From assembly GCF_900095735.1 (NCBI RefSeq), contig NZ_FNLO01000006.1, positions 265,636 to 329,635 of the forward strand: a stretch of 64,000 bases of DNA. The letters run 5' to 3'. This document shows, one piece after another, positions 36,313 to 43,714 of the stretch; the first letter of the stretch is position 1, and the number at the start of each line of letters is the position of its first letter. The stretch comes from Chitinasiproducens palmae (lineage in GTDB: Bacteria; Pseudomonadota; Gammaproteobacteria; Burkholderiales; Burkholderiaceae). The position numbers were made by a program, and so were the translations under genes. Under the pieces are notes generated by a model. It ran no database searches. It had not been told where the DNA came from and saw only the letters and a list, made by a program, of their open reading frames with translations.

Positions 36313-37683
36313 TCATGCCGCGACCTCGATGCGTGACCGATAACGCGCGGCGCCGTGCCGTTCCGGCAGACGGTCACCCTGTCCGAACAGGCGTTGGCGC
36401 AGCGTGCCGGGCGCGTAGGCAGTTTTGTAGCGGCCGCGATGCTGCAGCTCCGGGATCACCAGGTCGACGAAATCCTCGTAGCTTTCCGGCACCACGGTGC
36501 GGCTCAAATTGAAGCCGTCGATACCCGTTTCGTCGAGCCACGATTCCAACTCGTCGGCCACTTGCGCCGGATCGCCGACGATGGCCGGATAACGGCCGCC
36601 GAATCCGAACATCTCGAGCAGGCTGCGGCGCGTCCAGCCGCGTTCGGCGGCGGTGCGCGAAGCCGACTGGATTGCGTTGCCGCCGCTGTAGTCGATCGGT
36701 TCGTCGAGATCGTACTGGGCATAGTCGACGCCGGTGCTGGCGGCGAAGTGGGCGAGACCTGCCTCGCGGCTGGCATATTGACGATAGTCGTCGTACTTGG
36801 CGCGCGCCTCGGCCGGCGTCGCGCCCGGCACCACGGCGATTCCCACGAACACCTTGACGTCCTCGGGCGCGCGTCCAACGCGCCGCAGCGCTTCGTGCAG
36901 GGCCTGCACGGTCTTGCGCGCCGCCGCCTTGTCAGGCGGGGAAATGAACACACATTCCGCGTGCTCGGCAGCAAAGCGCTGTCCGCGTCCGGAACTGCCG
37001 GCCTGGAACAACACGGGCGTGCGTTGCGGCGACGGCTCGCTCAGGTGGTAGCCGTCTGCCCGGTAGTAGCGCCCGGTGTGCCGCACGCGATGCACGCGTG
37101 CCGGATCGGCGTAGACGCGCGCCGTCTTGTCCCGGCGCACCGCGTCGTCGTCCCAACTGCCCTCCCACAACTTGTAGAGCAACGCCATGTATTCATCGGC
37201 GCGCTCGTAGCGTTCGTCATGCGGCAATTGCGTGTCGACGCCCATCGCGCGTGCCGCACTGTCGAGATAGCCGGTGACGATGTTCCAGCCGATCCGACCG
37301 TCGCTCAGGTGATCGAGCGTCGAGAAGCGGCGCGCGAGCAGGTAAGGCGCTTCGTAGCTCAAATTGACGGTGACGCCGAAGCCGAGATGGCGCGTCACCG
37401 CGGCCATCGCCGGCACCAGCAGGGTCGGATCGTTGACCGGCAACTGGATGGATTCGCGCAGCGTCACGTCGACATCGTTTCGATAGACGTCGTAGACCCC
37501 GACGATGTCGGCCAGGAACAGGCCGTCGAACAGGCCACGCTCCAGCGTGCGCGCCAGCTCGGTCCAGTAGCTCAGGTGCCGATAGTCGCCGGAGCGGTCG
37601 CGCGGATGCGTCCACAGTCCGTGATTGATGTGGCTCACGCAATTCATGTTGAACGCGTTGAGCAGGATCTCGCGCTTGCGCAT
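36313..37683 (-). CDS. FMN-dependent monooxygenase of the NtaA/SnaA/DszA family
   Basis: Luciferase-like enzyme of 456 residues, close to the DszA/NtaA length. Family features: an N-terminal ILLNAFNMNC strand with the HGLWTHP segment, DHLSDGRIGWNIVTGYLDSAARAMG, and the FQAGSSGRGQRFAAEHAECVF region for flavin. It uses externally supplied reduced FMN to oxidise sulfones or aminopolycarboxylates. Within this island a sulfone (dimethylsulfone-like or aryl) is the likely substrate. The ATG at 37683 overlaps the SfnB-like stop by one base (TGATG), so it is coupled with the two upstream monooxygenases. Confidence 0.9.
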   Translation of the reverse strand: MRKREILLNAFNMNCVSHINHGLWTHPRDRSGDYRHLSYWTELARTLERGLFDGLFLADIVGVYDVYRNDVDVTLRESIQLPVNDPTLLVPAMAAVTRHLGFGVTVNLSYEAPYLLARRFSTLDHLSDGRIGWNIVTGYLDSAARAMGVDTQLPHDERYERADEYMALLYKLWEGSWDDDAVRRDKTARVYADPARVHRVRHTGRYYRADGYHLSEPSPQRTPVLFQAGSSGRGQRFAAEHAECVFISPPDKAAARKTVQALHEALRRVGRAPEDVKVFVGIAVVPGATPAEARAKYDDYRQYASREAGLAHFAASTGVDYAQYDLDEPIDYSGGNAIQSASRTAAERGWTRRSLLEMFGFGGRYPAIVGDPAQVADELESWLDETGIDGFNLSRTVVPESYEDFVDLVIPELQHRGRYKTAYAPGTLRQRLFGQGDRLPERHGAARYRSRIEVAA

Positions 37684-38966
37684 CACAATGCTCCGTGGCG
37701 CGGCGGCAGCACGTCGTTAAGCACGTAGTTGCCGATCGCATGGTATTTCCACCGCACGGGATCGTGCAGTGTGTGTGTCCGGGCGTTGCGCCAGAAGCGG
37801 TCCAGCCGGCGATCGTCGAGCGTGGCGCTGGTGCCCGACAGTTCGAAGAGCCGGCTACCGGCGTCGAGCGAGGCAACCGTGGTCGCGGCGCGAACCTCGG
37901 CCACCGCGATCGAGGCTTCCGCCACCGTGCGTGCATCGGGTTCCGCCTGCGCTGCATCGACGAAGCGGGCGGCGCGGCGAAGCAATGCCTCTGCGGCGCG
38001 GATCCCGACCGCGATGTCGCCGATGCGTTCGATCGCGAGTGGGTCGTCGCTGGCGCGCTCGACCTTCGCATCGACCCAGGGACGGGCCTCGTCGCGCACG
38101 AAGTCGAGCGTCGCGGCGAACGCACCGCGCGCGAGGCCCAGGTCGATCGCCGCGTGCAGCAACTGGGCGAACGGTCCGATCGTCGTCGGACGCTCGAACG
38201 AGGCCTGGAATGGCACGATCCACTCGGGGCGAACCTCGACCCGCTCGAAATGCACGGAGCCGCTGCCGGTCACGCGCTGGCCGAAGCCATCCCAGTCGTC
38301 GATGATCGAGACACCGTCGGCCCAACGGGGCACGAATGCGAGAAACGTGGTTCCGTCGCCGAGGCTGTCGTCGACGACCAGCGTCGGGATCCAATGGGCG
38401 TAGAGCGCCCCGGTGCAGTAGAACTTGATGCCCTCGATGTAACAGCGCTCGCCGTCGCGAAGCAGCCGCGTGCGGCGCTTGAAATCCTTGTGACCGATCT
38501 CGGCCAGCGCATTGCCGAAACGCTCGCCGGCCAGCACCCGCTCGTAGAAATACCGTTGCTGCGCTTCGCTGCCGCCGACGCGCAGCACTTCCAGTGCGTA
38601 GTAGTGGTTCTGGGGAATCTGACCCAGCGAGCCGTCCGCGGCGGCGATGCGCGCGACCGACTCGGCAAGCGTGCCGCTGTCCAGTCCCGGACCGCCGAAC
38701 TCGGCGGGGACCGTGATTGCCCAGAGACCGCTGGCGACGTAGGCATCGAGTTCGTGCCACGGCAGCAGGCGGTCGCGATCGCGCGCCGCGGCGTCGCGGG
38801 CGAATGCGTCGGCGAGCGCGTCCGCCTTGGCAAGCGCGGCGGCACTGTCGGGAAGCGCCGGCGGGGCGTGCGTCGGCGCCAGGGCGCGCAGCGCTGTGTC
38901 GCCGGATGGCGCGGGCGGGCGCTGCACGGCGTCAGGCCCGGACTGGATGGTTCGCACGGGGCACAT
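37683..38966 (-). CDS. sfnB: SfnB-like sulfur-acquisition flavin monooxygenase (copy 1)
   Basis: Acyl-CoA dehydrogenase-fold flavoprotein of 427 residues. SfnB/DszC features are LPWHELDAYVASGLWAITVP, GQIPQNHYYALEVLR, DDWDGFGQRVTGSGSVHFERV and DRFWRNARTHTLHDPVRWK near the C-terminus. It is inferred to oxidise organosulfur compounds with reduced flavin. It lies three bases after its tandem paralogue and is coupled to the DszA-like gene. The two SfnB copies share layout and end motifs but differ widely in their N-terminal 50 residues, so they are probably old duplicates with different substrates. Confidence 0.9.
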   Translation of the reverse strand: MCPVRTIQSGPDAVQRPPAPSGDTALRALAPTHAPPALPDSAAALAKADALADAFARDAAARDRDRLLPWHELDAYVASGLWAITVPAEFGGPGLDSGTLAESVARIAAADGSLGQIPQNHYYALEVLRVGGSEAQQRYFYERVLAGERFGNALAEIGHKDFKRRTRLLRDGERCYIEGIKFYCTGALYAHWIPTLVVDDSLGDGTTFLAFVPRWADGVSIIDDWDGFGQRVTGSGSVHFERVEVRPEWIVPFQASFERPTTIGPFAQLLHAAIDLGLARGAFAATLDFVRDEARPWVDAKVERASDDPLAIERIGDIAVGIRAAEALLRRAARFVDAAQAEPDARTVAEASIAVAEVRAATTVASLDAGSRLFELSGTSATLDDRRLDRFWRNARTHTLHDPVRWKYHAIGNYVLNDVLPPRHGAL

Positions 38967-38969
38967 CGT

Positions 38970-40241
38970 TCAATTCCAGGAGTGACGCGCCGGCAGCACG
39001 TGATTCAGACGGTAGTTGCCGAGCAGATGCGTTTTCCAACGCACCGGATCGTGCAGCGTGTGCGTGCGCGCGTTGCGCCAGTGACGATCGAGATTGAACG
39101 GCGCGCGCGTGGCTGCCGAGCCCGCCAGTTCGAAAAGCTTCTCGCTGGCGTCGAGCGCGGCGCGGGTGGTCAGAACCTTGGCTTCGGCGACCGCGACCGA
39201 TGCCCGGGCGCTGTGCTCGGCGTCGAGCGTGCCGGCCGGCAGCCGGTGCAGCTGATCCAGCGCTTCGGCGGCCTCGATCAGCACCGCGTGTGCCGCGTGG
39301 AGGCCGACGGTCAGCCGTCCCACGTCGGCGATGATGTAGGGATCGTCGACCGCACGCGCAACGTTTGAATCCATCCATGGGCGGGCACGCTCGCGCACGA
39401 AACGCAGCGTGTCTTCGATGGCGGCCTGCGCGATGCCCTGATCGATGGCCGCCTGCAGCAGCTGGGACGCTGGACCATACAGACCGGGGCGGTCGGCCAG
39501 TTGCCAGAGGGGGAGGACGTCGTCCGCATCGACCGGCACGTCGTCGAAATGCACGCTACCGCTTGCGGTGATGCGTTGTCCGATCGCTCGCCAATCGTCG
39601 ATCACGCGCACGCCCGGTGCCTCGTGGGGCACCCACACCTGCACCGCGCGACCGTCGTCATCGAGCGCGCGCGCCGGGATGCGGTGCGCGAACAAGGCGC
39701 CGGTCGAATAGAAGCGACGTCCGCTCAGGCGCAGACCCGACGGCGTGCGACGCAGTCGCGTGGTGCCGTGCAGGATCGTACTGGCCTGAGGCGACTTGCG
39801 CTCCGGCCCCGCGTTACCGAGACGCACCCCGGCCAGCACTTCACCGAACAGGCGCCGTTGCTGAGCGGCCGAACCGGCCTCGCGTAGGACCCGTAGGACA
39901 CCATAGTGATTCTGCGGGATCTGGCCCAGCGCGGCGTCTGCGGCGCACAGGATCACGAAGGTCTCGACCAGCGTCACGAACGACACGTCGGCACCGCCGT
40001 GTTCACGCGGTACCGTTATCGCACCCAAGCCGCTTTCAGACCAAAGCGCCAGTTCGTCCCAAGGCAGGCGACGCGAGCGGTCCCGCTCAGCAGCGTCGCG
40101 GGAAAAACGTTCGGCTAGACGATGCGCGGCATCGATCGCTTCCTGATCGCCGCGCAGCCGTGCGACGCGTGACGGGTCGATCGGCTCGGGTCGTCGTGTC
40201 GATGTGTCTGACCCAGTGGTTGCATTTTCTGTGACGCTCAT
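38970..40241 (-). CDS. sfnB: SfnB-like sulfur-acquisition flavin monooxygenase (copy 2)
   Basis: Paralogue of the downstream gene, 423 residues, same fold: RRLPWDELALWSESGLGAITVP, GQIPQNHYGVLRVLR, DDWRAIGQRITASGSVHFDDV and HWRNARTHTLHDPVRWKTHLLGNY. It is the first gene of the sfnB-sfnB-dszA unit. The 15-bp shared motif lies 208-222 bp upstream. Desulfurisation or sulfoxidation of a small organosulfur compound is inferred; the substrate is not readable. Confidence 0.9.
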   Translation of the reverse strand: MSVTENATTGSDTSTRRPEPIDPSRVARLRGDQEAIDAAHRLAERFSRDAAERDRSRRLPWDELALWSESGLGAITVPREHGGADVSFVTLVETFVILCAADAALGQIPQNHYGVLRVLREAGSAAQQRRLFGEVLAGVRLGNAGPERKSPQASTILHGTTRLRRTPSGLRLSGRRFYSTGALFAHRIPARALDDDGRAVQVWVPHEAPGVRVIDDWRAIGQRITASGSVHFDDVPVDADDVLPLWQLADRPGLYGPASQLLQAAIDQGIAQAAIEDTLRFVRERARPWMDSNVARAVDDPYIIADVGRLTVGLHAAHAVLIEAAEALDQLHRLPAGTLDAEHSARASVAVAEAKVLTTRAALDASEKLFELAGSAATRAPFNLDRHWRNARTHTLHDPVRWKTHLLGNYRLNHVLPARHSWN

Positions 40242-40448
40242 CGGATGTCCTGGCTGCCTTCGCCGTCCGCGAGCGACCCCGGGGGATTAGGGAAAACCCG
40301 CTTGTCACTCGGCTTGCAGACAAGGCGGTGCACGCAGTGGGCCGCCCATGTGACTGGCGGCCCGCGCGTTCCCATGAATCGTGTTCGGCATGCTGCGCGA
40401 ATGTCCAAGTGGACGGCAGGGCTTATTTGACCAGCAGAGTGGCGCGGC

Positions 40449-40463
40449 GCTAACCATCAAATT
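40449..40463 (-). promoter_or_regulatory. Shared 15-bp motif upstream of sfnB unit
   Basis: Reads GCTAACCATCAAATT on the + strand (AATTTGATGGTTAGC toward the sfnB genes), 13 of 15 identical to the copy before ssuA. It lies in an AT-rich patch of an otherwise GC-rich gap. Candidate site for a common sulfur regulator. Confidence 0.5.
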
Positions 40464-40745
40464 CGAACTTGCATTTTCGTTTTGCTTCGGACGATGCCGG
40501 TTCGATGGCGCGTTGCAGACCGCTGAACGCGATCATCATGGCGGTCGGTGCGGCGCCTCGCGTGCGAGCAGGTTCGATGTCCGAGCCGGCGTCATGCGCG
40601 GACCGTCGAACTAATCGGGCCTGAGGTGCCGGCGCAAGGACGCGCAGCGTGACGAGGCGCAGCGGGAGGGCAGAAAAGAGGGCAGCGCCGCGGTTCCCGC
40701 CCTCCGGACGGCAGCGCACGAGCCAGCGGTGGCAGCCTTGACGGA

Positions 40746-40785
40746 GCGCAATGGGGCGCAATGGGGCGCAATGGGGCGCAATGGC
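40746..40785. repeat. Decamer tandem repeat GCGCAATGGG, four copies
   Basis: Four adjoining 10-bp units; the last ends in C rather than G. It is outside any gene, between the SnoaL-like stop and the sfnB promoter region. Likely a slippage-prone simple repeat; the period is far too short, and spacers are absent, for a CRISPR array. Confidence 0.85.
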
Positions 40786-40917
40786 GCGCGAGCGGGCGTC
40801 GCGCGGTGGACGACGTCCGGGGTGGCCTGGCTGCCTAGCACCCGTGGCTACGCGGCGCGCCACGCCAACCGCCAGCACCGTCGCTGCGGCGGCCAGGACG
40901 GCACCGCGCTGTTGGCC

Positions 40918-41322
40918 TCAGGCGCAGGCGGCGGCCACGGCGAAGCTGTCCTCGAACAGCCGGAAGCGCGTGATAAGCCCATTCTTGACGACGAAGTCAA
41001 AGGCGAATTCGGATTCGATCAGCTTGCCGGTACGCCGGACACGCGACGCGAGTTCGCCGAGCGCCAGCACCCGTTCGCCCTGCGCGACGAACGTCGTAAT
41101 CTCGAAACGTTCGGAAATCAGCTGCTCGCGAATCTGCGCGTAGAACTGCGCCGCGCCAGCGCGACCCGCCTTGCGTCCGATCCACGGTACCGTTTCGAGA
41201 TCGCCCGCGACGAACCAATCGACGTCTTCGCTCACCAGTTCGGCGATCTCGCTCACGTCCTGGGCAGTGCCGGCCCGGCGAAAAAAGCGTTGGACAACGG
41301 CGAGGGGATCGGCGGCTTGCAT
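40918..41322 (-). CDS. SnoaL-like / nuclear transport factor 2-fold protein
   Basis: Small protein of 134 residues with the SnoaL-like cone fold pattern: DPLAVVQRFFRRA at the start, LVSEDVDWFVAGD, a middle QFYAQIREQL segment and FAFDFVVKNGLITRFRLFEDSFAV at the end. Members act as isomerases, cyclases or small-ligand binding proteins; the family does not fix a reaction. I use ATG 41322; a longer frame upstream would overlap no known domain. It follows the alpha/beta hydrolase gene by 71 bases on the same strand, so the two may be cotranscribed. Confidence 0.75.
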   Translation of the reverse strand: MQAADPLAVVQRFFRRAGTAQDVSEIAELVSEDVDWFVAGDLETVPWIGRKAGRAGAAQFYAQIREQLISERFEITTFVAQGERVLALGELASRVRRTGKLIESEFAFDFVVKNGLITRFRLFEDSFAVAAACA

Positions 41323-41393
41323 GGCTGTCTCGTTACGTGACGGTTGAACAAAAGTGCGAGCGTCTCGCTTGCGGCGAGCTACGGCGAGCGCGG

Positions 41394-42032
41394 TCAGGCT
41401 GGCAGGCCGTCGCGGCCTAGATGGCTGACGATCAACGCAGTCGCGCGCGGCAGACAGCCCTTGAAGAAATGATCGGTGCCCGGAAACACGGTCACTGGAT
41501 GCTGCCGCGCGCTTCCCCATGCCAGCAACTGCGGCAAGGGCGCCATCGCATCGTCTTGACCGTGCAGCAGGAGCGTTCGGTCCGGCAACGGCAATGCCTC
41601 GTATGCGCGGCCGCCCGGCACGCGTCCCACTGGCAGGCCGAGCAGCGCGATGGCGTGTACCGGTGCGCGTGATTCCAGCAGGCAGGCTGCCCTCGCATAG
41701 ACATGCGCCCCAAATGAAAAGCCGACCAGCGCGAGCGGCAGACCGGGGTAGAGGTGCCGCAAATGGTCTGCGACGACGACCGCGTCGTCTGCCTCGCCGA
41801 CGCCGTCGCTATAGCTCCCCTCCGACCCATCGACGCCGCGGAAGCTGGGCCGCACCGCGATCCAGCCTGCCGCGCGCAGTCCACGCGCAATGCTGTGCGG
41901 CACGATGTGACGCGGGTTGCCGCCGAGCAGTGGTTGCGGGTGGCTGACCATCGCAATGCCGTGTGGCGTCGCCTCGGGCAGGTCGACCAACAGCTGGATG
42001 GTCCCGGCAGGGCCGGCAATCGAGGTCTGCAT
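41394..42032 (-). CDS. Alpha/beta hydrolase (COG2945-like)
   Basis: Hydrolase of 212 residues. The nucleophile elbow is GFSFG (Ser), the oxyanion-side segment is SHPQPLLGGNPRH, an acid lies in LLHGQDDAMAP, and the His in GTDHFFKG, giving a complete Ser-Asp-His triad. The pattern matches the short predicted hydrolases of COG2945. ATG 42032 starts at the beta-strand MQTSIAGPAG; longer in-frame starts add 62 residues of low-complexity sequence and are unlikely. It is divergent from the GntR gene. Substrate unknown. Confidence 0.82.
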   Translation of the reverse strand: MQTSIAGPAGTIQLLVDLPEATPHGIAMVSHPQPLLGGNPRHIVPHSIARGLRAAGWIAVRPSFRGVDGSEGSYSDGVGEADDAVVVADHLRHLYPGLPLALVGFSFGAHVYARAACLLESRAPVHAIALLGLPVGRVPGGRAYEALPLPDRTLLLHGQDDAMAPLPQLLAWGSARQHPVTVFPGTDHFFKGCLPRATALIVSHLGRDGLPA

Positions 42033-42338
42033 GTGTGAAGCGGATTCGACTCGGGGCACGTGATTCGGAAGGATAACGCGAAGTGGCCACGCCGCGCGCG
42101 CCGGATGGTCCGGATGCAGGAAGGCCGACGAAGGCGACCTCGGCGGCAATCCATCACTCGACACGGCGCGCCACTTCATGGGCCCATCAGTGGAAAATCC
42201 GTCATCGTCGTCTAACAAGCGCAGTTGCTCGGCTTCCGTTCGTCCATTCTGCCGCCACGCAATTATTTTTGAGCAATTGACAGTCAGTGATACATCAGAC
42301 TAGCATCACAGCCTTAGCTCGATTTCGGGATTGGTTAG
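42033..42338. other. Divergent promoter gap between hydrolase and GntR genes
   Basis: 306 bp, GC-rich for its first two thirds, then strongly AT-rich from about 42255. The AT-rich part carries the promoter and operator candidates listed at 42277-42306. Nothing else is recognised. Confidence 0.5.
42277..42306 (+). promoter_or_regulatory. Sigma-70-like promoter with embedded palindrome before gntR
   Basis: TTGACA (42277-42282), 18-base spacer, TAGCAT (42301-42306; four of six matches to TATAAT). Within the spacer TGATACATCA (42288-42297) is a perfect TGAT/ATCA inverted repeat with a 2-base centre, the size of many GntR/FadR-family operators. Autorepression by the GntR protein encoded 33 bases downstream is a reasonable inference. 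Confidence 0.5.
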
Positions 42339-43022
42339 ATGCTTCAGCGCGCACCGGTGGCGCCTCTCAATACTGCGGCGGCGCGCGCCAGTGGCGCTGC
42401 GCTGCGCGAGCACGCCTACGATGAAATCAAGCGCCGCATCATCAGCTGCGAATTTCGCCCGGGCGCGCCGATCAACGAGGCGCAGGTCGCATCGATGTTG
42501 GGCCTCGGGCGCACACCGGTGCACCACGCATTGCATCGCCTGGAAGTCGAAGGCATGGTGTCGATCATGCCGCGCAAAGGCGTACTGGTCGCGCCGCTGT
42601 CGCTGAACGATGTGCTCGACATGATCGAGGTGCGTGCGACCAATGAGGTGCTGTGCGTGACGCTCGCGGCCGAGCGGGCGCACGACGCCGACCTGCGTGC
42701 GATGCGCGATATCGTCGAAGCCAGCCCCGCCATGATCGAGCGGCGCGACATCGGTGCGCTGATGGCGCTCGATCTGAAATTCCACGTGGCGGTTTCCGCT
42801 GCCTCGCGCAATCGCGTGCTGGCGGATCTCCTGCGCAATCTGCATGAAAAGCAGGCCCGTTTCTGGTTCCTGTCCCTGTCGGATCCGGAGCATCTGAACA
42901 ATGTCTATCGCGAGCACCTGACCTTGCTCGACGCGCTCGAACGGCGCGACGTGCCGGCCGCGCGCGAAGCAATACGGCAGCACATCGCCGAATTCCGCAA
43001 GAACATCATCCGCAGCATCTGA
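42339..43022 (+). CDS. GntR-family regulator, FadR/FCD subfamily
   Basis: Regulator of 227 residues. The winged helix-turn-helix is in residues 20-90 (AYDEIKRRIISCEFRPGAPINE, then LGLGRTPVHHALHRLEVEGMV). The C-terminal FCD all-helical domain has the metal/ligand residues Asp and His (ALDLKFHVAVSAAS, HLTLLDALERRD, IRQHIAEF). It is 7 bases before the DUF2848 gene and so most likely controls that operon. FCD proteins usually sense carboxylic acids. Confidence 0.92.
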   Translation: MLQRAPVAPLNTAAARASGAALREHAYDEIKRRIISCEFRPGAPINEAQVASMLGLGRTPVHHALHRLEVEGMVSIMPRKGVLVAPLSLNDVLDMIEVRATNEVLCVTLAAERAHDADLRAMRDIVEASPAMIERRDIGALMALDLKFHVAVSAASRNRVLADLLRNLHEKQARFWFLSLSDPEHLNNVYREHLTLLDALERRDVPAAREAIRQHIAEFRKNIIRSI

Positions 43023-43029
43023 ACCCACC

Positions 43030-43707
43030 ATGCCTACCCTCACTTTCCACGTCGCCGACGGCGCTACCCTGAACTTCTCGCCGAAGGCCCTGGTCATCGC
43101 CGGTTGGGCCGGCCGCGACGCGGCCAGCGTCGAACACCACATCCGCGAACTCGAAGCGATCGGCGTGAAGCGGCCGTCGACGGTGCCGTGTTTCTACCCG
43201 CTGGCGCCGGCACTGCTGAGCACCGACGCGACGCTGAGCGTGCCGCGCAGCGACTCGTCCGGCGAGGTGGAGTGCGTACTGCTGGCGACTGAACAGGGCC
43301 TGATGGTCGGCATCGGCTCCGACCATACCGACCGCCGCGTCGAGGCCTACGACGTGACCGTCTCGAAGCAGATGTGCGGCAAGCCGGTGAGCGACACCGT
43401 CTGGCGTTTCGACGAAGTGGCCGATCACTGGGACAGTCTGGAAATGCGCTGCTGGCGGGTTCGGGGCGGCGACCGCGCGCTGTATCAATCGGGCAGCACC
43501 GCATCGCTTCGCGACCCGCGCGAGTTGATCGAGCGCTTCACGGGCGCTTCGACATTGCCCGTCGGCACCGTCATGTACTGCGGCACGCAGGCCGTGATCG
43601 GTGAACTGGGCCATGGCGACGCGTTCGAGGTCGAATTGCACGATCCGGTGCGCTCGCGCACGCTGAAGCACGTCTATAGCGTCGAAGCGCTGCCTGTCAG
43701 TGAGTGA
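43030..43707 (+). CDS. DUF2848 family protein
   Basis: Protein of 225 residues matching DUF2848 in pattern: LVIAGWAGRDAASVEHHIREL, RPSTVPCFYPLAP, GIGSDHTDRRVEAYDV and GTVMYCGT. The fold resembles fumarylacetoacetate hydrolase-like enzymes as far as can be judged, so a hydrolase or decarboxylase role is possible; no function is established to my knowledge. It is sandwiched between a GntR regulator and an amidase, overlapping or abutting the amidase start, suggesting one catabolic cassette. Confidence 0.8.
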   Translation: MPTLTFHVADGATLNFSPKALVIAGWAGRDAASVEHHIRELEAIGVKRPSTVPCFYPLAPALLSTDATLSVPRSDSSGEVECVLLATEQGLMVGIGSDHTDRRVEAYDVTVSKQMCGKPVSDTVWRFDEVADHWDSLEMRCWRVRGGDRALYQSGSTASLRDPRELIERFTGASTLPVGTVMYCGTQAVIGELGHGDAFEVELHDPVRSRTLKHVYSVEALPVSE

Positions 43708-43714
43708 GCGCGCG

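Larger units (their letters stand above)
40242..40917. other. 676-bp gap upstream of the sulfur island
   Basis: No gene is supported; the open frames overlap repeats and lack start signals. It holds the 15-bp motif at 40449-40463 in an AT-richer patch (about 40425-40490), likely the promoter region of the sfnB unit, and a decamer tandem repeat at 40746-40785. Confidence 0.5.

Noticed and set aside
40746..40785. Possible CRISPR array
   Set aside because: Ten-base units directly abutting without spacers, no palindromic repeat and no cas genes in the window.
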